Shown here: piece after piece, positions 15,701 to 17,014 of the stretch
Layout: every line of letters starts with the position of its first letter
Numbering within the stretch: the first letter of the stretch is position 1
Origin: Candidatus Moraniibacteriota bacterium
GTDB taxonomy: Bacteria; Patescibacteriota; Minisyncoccia; Moranbacterales; UBA9337
Assembly: GCA_003507475.1 (NCBI GenBank)
Contig: DNVQ01000012.1
Coordinates: 6,661-23,674 of the forward strand
Direction of reading: 5' to 3'
DNA length: 17,014 nt
The notes under the pieces: generated by a model
Seen by the model: the letters and a program-made list of their open reading frames with translations, nothing else
What the model was told of the DNA's origin: nothing
The model's database searches: none
Made by a program: the position numbers and the translations under genes

Positions 15701-15948
15701 TCATTTAAATCACTTCCTACTTTATTGAAAGAAGTATTAGTCGTTTCGGTGTAATTGGTGGCAGCGTCTTGATAATCCAGCGCTATGTCTCCTTCAAATT
15801 CATCAATATTGAGATCTGTTTTTGTACCCAAAGAGAAGTCCTCTTTTTCATTCCAAGTTTTTGAGCCAACAGCCAAAATATTATTAGGCAAAAAAAATAA
15901 ACAAGCCAAAAAAATTACCGTCAATGGTCGCATAAACATTTTACTCAT
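12778..15948 (-). CDS. Large secreted surface protein: about seven propeller-like repeats plus Ig-like domains
   Basis: A 1056-residue protein. Residues 1-27 are a signal peptide (charged start, hydrophobic core, cleavage near I-L-A). From about 100 to 530 there is a repeat of 50-72 residues with a G-L-x-V-I-D-x-K-x-T core followed by an acidic turn ending S-D-D. Six clear copies centre near 147, 205, 271, 326, 398 and 468, with a degenerate seventh near 516 (Y-I-L-D-P-D-Q-D). This spacing and count fit a seven-bladed beta-propeller of the LVIVD type. Residues about 560-720 may be a jelly-roll or carbohydrate-binding region. Residues about 770-855 look like a fibronectin/Ig-like domain (F-Q-Y-S-L-D-N-G-T-T-W-N). 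Two more Ig-like domains fill 875-1056. ATG 15948 is preferred to the TTG just before it; no Shine-Dalgarno. It is probably a cell-surface adhesin or binding protein; the ligand is unknown. Confidence 0.85.
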   Translation of the reverse strand: MSKMFMRPLTVIFLACLFFLPNNILAVGSKTWNEKEDFSLGTKTDLNIDEFEGDIALDYQDAATNYTETTNTSFNKVGSDLNEINTIQVTNEDGGEIILDNKYRYTNGTNPGIVSRYASRIFFGGDNKLLYVESNRGMSVIDNKRTFDPKDDELLAEYTINSTPAIGADYVLHSWQDEESGLLYISNESYTEEGGLTVIDTKKTPTPSDDETLITYNQNSTPAISIDAEQRSGASFSFMDPTTNYLYIGGGFSASTSAGGLSVVDAKGTKDVSDDVFVTAYKANGSVARVLEDDITDCKMDFDSGIIYCTGNDAIGIAAIDTKKTTDPSDDTSFAYNKSGVRNGVYNTTNGAFTLLSANPKLPALSSQNGLVYDDENNIIYFAIANNGLVAIHTQGTVDFSDDRSYNYKSTGIYETTTDTNGVLISSESIFPSGGYVNNVFIDESSSNYMYVMGTNTGLYVIDNKGTSDPSDDSSREMFPEYNLKSVSPRSIAIDYENDIYYLGTNYGLYILDPDQDYMPEGNFMSTPSLKIASTPVTQINWKQEAESGQAVSLRYRTEGEEVWRNDFEDGLIGEFMRDYYGYTNGTFESVTESDGTMKISNPTPISSSTDQYADFWINTGKSVDYFPLLCRVTARVKINSTTRTLGSSYDYFFSDNWENVASFWANNNEWKTISFPALYYNFSSIGFDLNWKKDTWNNANDSIEIDWIKINAIGNWSEDCTDYTSCKIDPNDLVGKEYLQYGLKLSTPDSNSTPKVTAVTFSNGYKSSGTFESENTEFSQTANIFNFNADTSIPEGTSLDFQYSLDNGTTWNAMDKNTQFPAETKANSFKWKAIFSTTDIAKTPTIHSVSLSTDQADLEKIKQNDFSLNTDSEEKINFKGTNYLAEKKMKLKGINEFAKSGKVALYKVNSNGSKEKVNTSTVDENGAWKINLPKGKDGSISSYYLRFTDSVGNKSDVTKKFKIKTDSQKPKFTKTSQANINRNKTINFTASDEESEIDYYKIKVLDRNGHVLRSWKKQKTDFYSIPVAIRNEAKTVMVRAYDKAGNYAELTFSIL

Positions 15949-15979
15949 CAATTTTGTTTTTAAGAATTAATCTTTTTAT

Positions 15980-15988
15980 ATTTTAACA
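15980..15988 (-). promoter_or_regulatory. Possible extended -10 promoter of the propeller protein gene
   Basis: On the minus strand, TGTTAAAAT: a TG one base before TAAAAT (15985-15980), with no good -35 box. It is the best candidate in the divergent gap, but weak. Confidence 0.4.
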
Positions 15989-16042
15989 TAAAAAATAGAA
16001 AATAAATAATTTCAACCGAAATCAAATCTACTCACTGAAGCC

Positions 16043-16072
16043 TTGACAAAAAACTAGTTTACGGGTAAACTA
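16043..16072 (+). promoter_or_regulatory. Promoter with overlapping MarR-type operator
   Basis: -35 TTGACA (16043-16048, perfect), a 17-nt spacer and -10 TAAACT (16066-16071). A perfect inverted repeat, TAGTTTAC-GG-GTAAACTA (16055-16072), covers the spacer and the whole -10. A dimeric repressor bound there would block RNA polymerase. The MarR-type gene starts 40 bp downstream, which indicates autoregulation of the repressor-efflux operon. Confidence 0.85.
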
Positions 16073-16112
16073 ATTTAGTTAGATAAATAGCGAATGTAAC
16101 CAAGTACAAATT

Positions 16113-16583
16113 ATGAAATGCATTAAAATCCCCTCTGAAGATTTCATCTTCATCGGAGAAAAAATCGAATCCATGGCCAATAAGTACATTTTTAAGCCCA
16201 TGGGATTATCACTGGCTTCCATGAGAATTTTAAGCTATTTGGAAAATAAAAAAATAACCACCGCCAAAGAATTGATTATCTTAACCGGAAAAACAAAGTC
16301 TAATATTGCACAAAGGTTAAGCCTCTTGGAAAAGAATAAACTTATCATCCGGAAGAAGTTCCCTCAAAGCAAAGACAAGAGAGAAACTTATCTAAAAATA
16401 ACCGCCTTGGGCAGAAAAAAACTCAAGGAAGCCTCTGGAAAAATAGAAAAATTTCATTTATCTAAGGAAAAATTTTTTACCCAAAAAGAAATTCAAGAGC
16501 ATATCAAGTTCATGCAAAAATTATCTATTTTTTTAGATAAGGAAGATGCCAAATTAAGCAACATTTTTAATAAATTAAATTAA
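16113..16583 (+). CDS. MarR-family transcriptional repressor
   Basis: A 156-residue protein with the MarR layout. An N-terminal dimerisation helix is followed by a winged helix-turn-helix at about 35-95: L-S-L-A-S-M-R-I-L-S-Y-L, recognition helix T-G-K-T-K-S-N-I-A-Q-R-L-S-L-L-E, and wing P-Q-S-K-D-K-R-E-T-Y-L. The S-K-D-K-R segment is the D-x-R wing signature of the family. A C-terminal helical pair completes the dimer interface. MarR proteins repress efflux and stress genes and are released by small ligands or oxidation; no obvious redox cysteine stands out (only C3). The 18-bp palindrome over its promoter is the likely binding site. An efflux adaptor gene starts 9 nt downstream, so the operon probably answers a toxic compound. 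No Shine-Dalgarno precedes the ATG. Confidence 0.92.
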   Translation: MKCIKIPSEDFIFIGEKIESMANKYIFKPMGLSLASMRILSYLENKKITTAKELIILTGKTKSNIAQRLSLLEKNKLIIRKKFPQSKDKRETYLKITALGRKKLKEASGKIEKFHLSKEKFFTQKEIQEHIKFMQKLSIFLDKEDAKLSNIFNKLN

Positions 16584-16592
16584 TTAAATTTT

Positions 16593-17014
16593 ATGAAAAC
16601 ACGTATGATTATATCCATCATCTTAATCGCTATTATTGCTATTTTGGCGTTTAGATTTTCTCAAAAAAAACCCACTGTCGATGAAGCGGTTGAAAAGAAA
16701 CCGACCCTAGTTTCAACTCAAACAGTTGATACTAGTCATAGCTTTAAAAAAACCGTTAGTTATCCTGCCATTGTAGCTAGCAATCAACAAGCTACTTTAA
16801 CTGCTAAAACTTCTGGGACCATTACTAAACTTAATTTTGATTTAGGAAAAAAAGTATCTCAAGGACAAAGATTGGCCACTATTGATTCCATAGGCGCATC
16901 TTCTGAGATTGGGAAAAACGGCCTACAAAGCAGTCGTATTCAAAGCCTAGAATTAGCTGTAAAATCCGCCAAGGAAAATTTCCGAGTTGCCAGAAATGCT
17001 TACAATAGAGATGA
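16593..17014 (+). CDS. Efflux periplasmic-adaptor / membrane fusion protein (HlyD/MacA-like), N-terminal part
   Basis: The first 140 codons; the gene runs off the window. An N-terminal membrane helix (about 4-20) is followed by a linker. Then comes a biotinyl-lipoyl-like domain: Q-A-T-L-T-A-K-T-S-G-T-I-T-K-L, then L-G-K-K-V-S-Q-G-Q-R-L-A-T-I-D. A coiled-coil hairpin then begins (S-L-E-L-A-V-K-S-A-K-E-N-F). This is the order seen in HlyD/MacA/RND adaptors. The adaptor type cannot be settled from this fragment. In a cell without a classical outer membrane a MacAB-like ABC exporter would be more likely than an RND pump, so the next genes should be an ABC ATPase and permease; this is a prediction. 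It is the second gene of the MarR operon, 9 nt after the repressor stop. Confidence 0.88.
   Translation, partial: MKTRMIISIILIAIIAILAFRFSQKKPTVDEAVEKKPTLVSTQTVDTSHSFKKTVSYPAIVASNQQATLTAKTSGTITKLNFDLGKKVSQGQRLATIDSIGASSEIGKNGLQSSRIQSLELAVKSAKENFRVARNAYNRD

Overview
The window is about two-thirds A+T and densely packed, with short intergenic gaps, many starts that lack a Shine-Dalgarno sequence, and several secreted proteins without recognisable families. This suits a Candidatus Patescibacteria (CPR, Parcubacteria-like) chromosome. That assignment is an inference from base composition, protein style and the GyrB/tRNA-Gly sequences; no search was run. The window is chromosomal: it carries gyrB, a tRNA-Gly(UCC) and an rRNA-methyltransferase-like gene.

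Layout. 1-182 is the start of a sugar transferase that initiates surface glycans (minus strand). 385-1452 encodes one protein joining a helix-turn-helix (HTH), a GHKL ATPase/kinase-like domain and a STAS-like DUF4325 domain. It has a consensus promoter with four CATGACAAT repeats upstream, and a 27-bp direct repeat brackets the gene and its control region. tRNA-Gly(UCC) follows at 1718-1793, behind a GC-rich hairpin element. 1932-5857 runs on the plus strand: a GT39-like membrane glycosyltransferase, a secreted protein with a YGYGYGYGY tract, a small alpha/beta hydrolase, a lipoprotein and an orphan. 5988-7027 (minus) is a second regulatory system with the same two core domains, here as two genes: MerR-type HTH plus GHKL ATPase, then a separate STAS-like protein. 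It too has a consensus promoter, with two ATGTATACAT palindromes upstream. gyrB (7196-9229, minus) follows. A secreted CAP-domain protein (9686-10495, plus) lies behind a long hairpin leader that looks like an attenuator. A SpoU/TrmH methyltransferase (10487-11269, minus) overlaps it tail to tail. Next come an inverted array of 7-bp repeats, a membrane-anchored cysteine-rich protein (11460-12650) and a large secreted protein with about seven propeller-like repeats (12778-15948), both minus. The window ends with a MarR-type repressor, its probable operator and the start of an HlyD/MacA-type efflux adaptor (plus).

Themes. Many genes concern the cell surface: sugar transferase, glycosyltransferase, Ig-like, CAP and propeller proteins, lipoprotein, efflux. 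The most unusual content is the pair of HTH-ATPase-STAS systems. In the best-known partner-switching systems, such as SpoIIAB/SpoIIAA or RsbW/RsbV, the kinase controls a sigma factor. Here the kinase-like domain is fused to its own DNA-binding domain. The fused and split versions lie 4.5 kb apart, each with a strong promoter, repeated upstream sites and an inferred leader of only about 17-18 nt.
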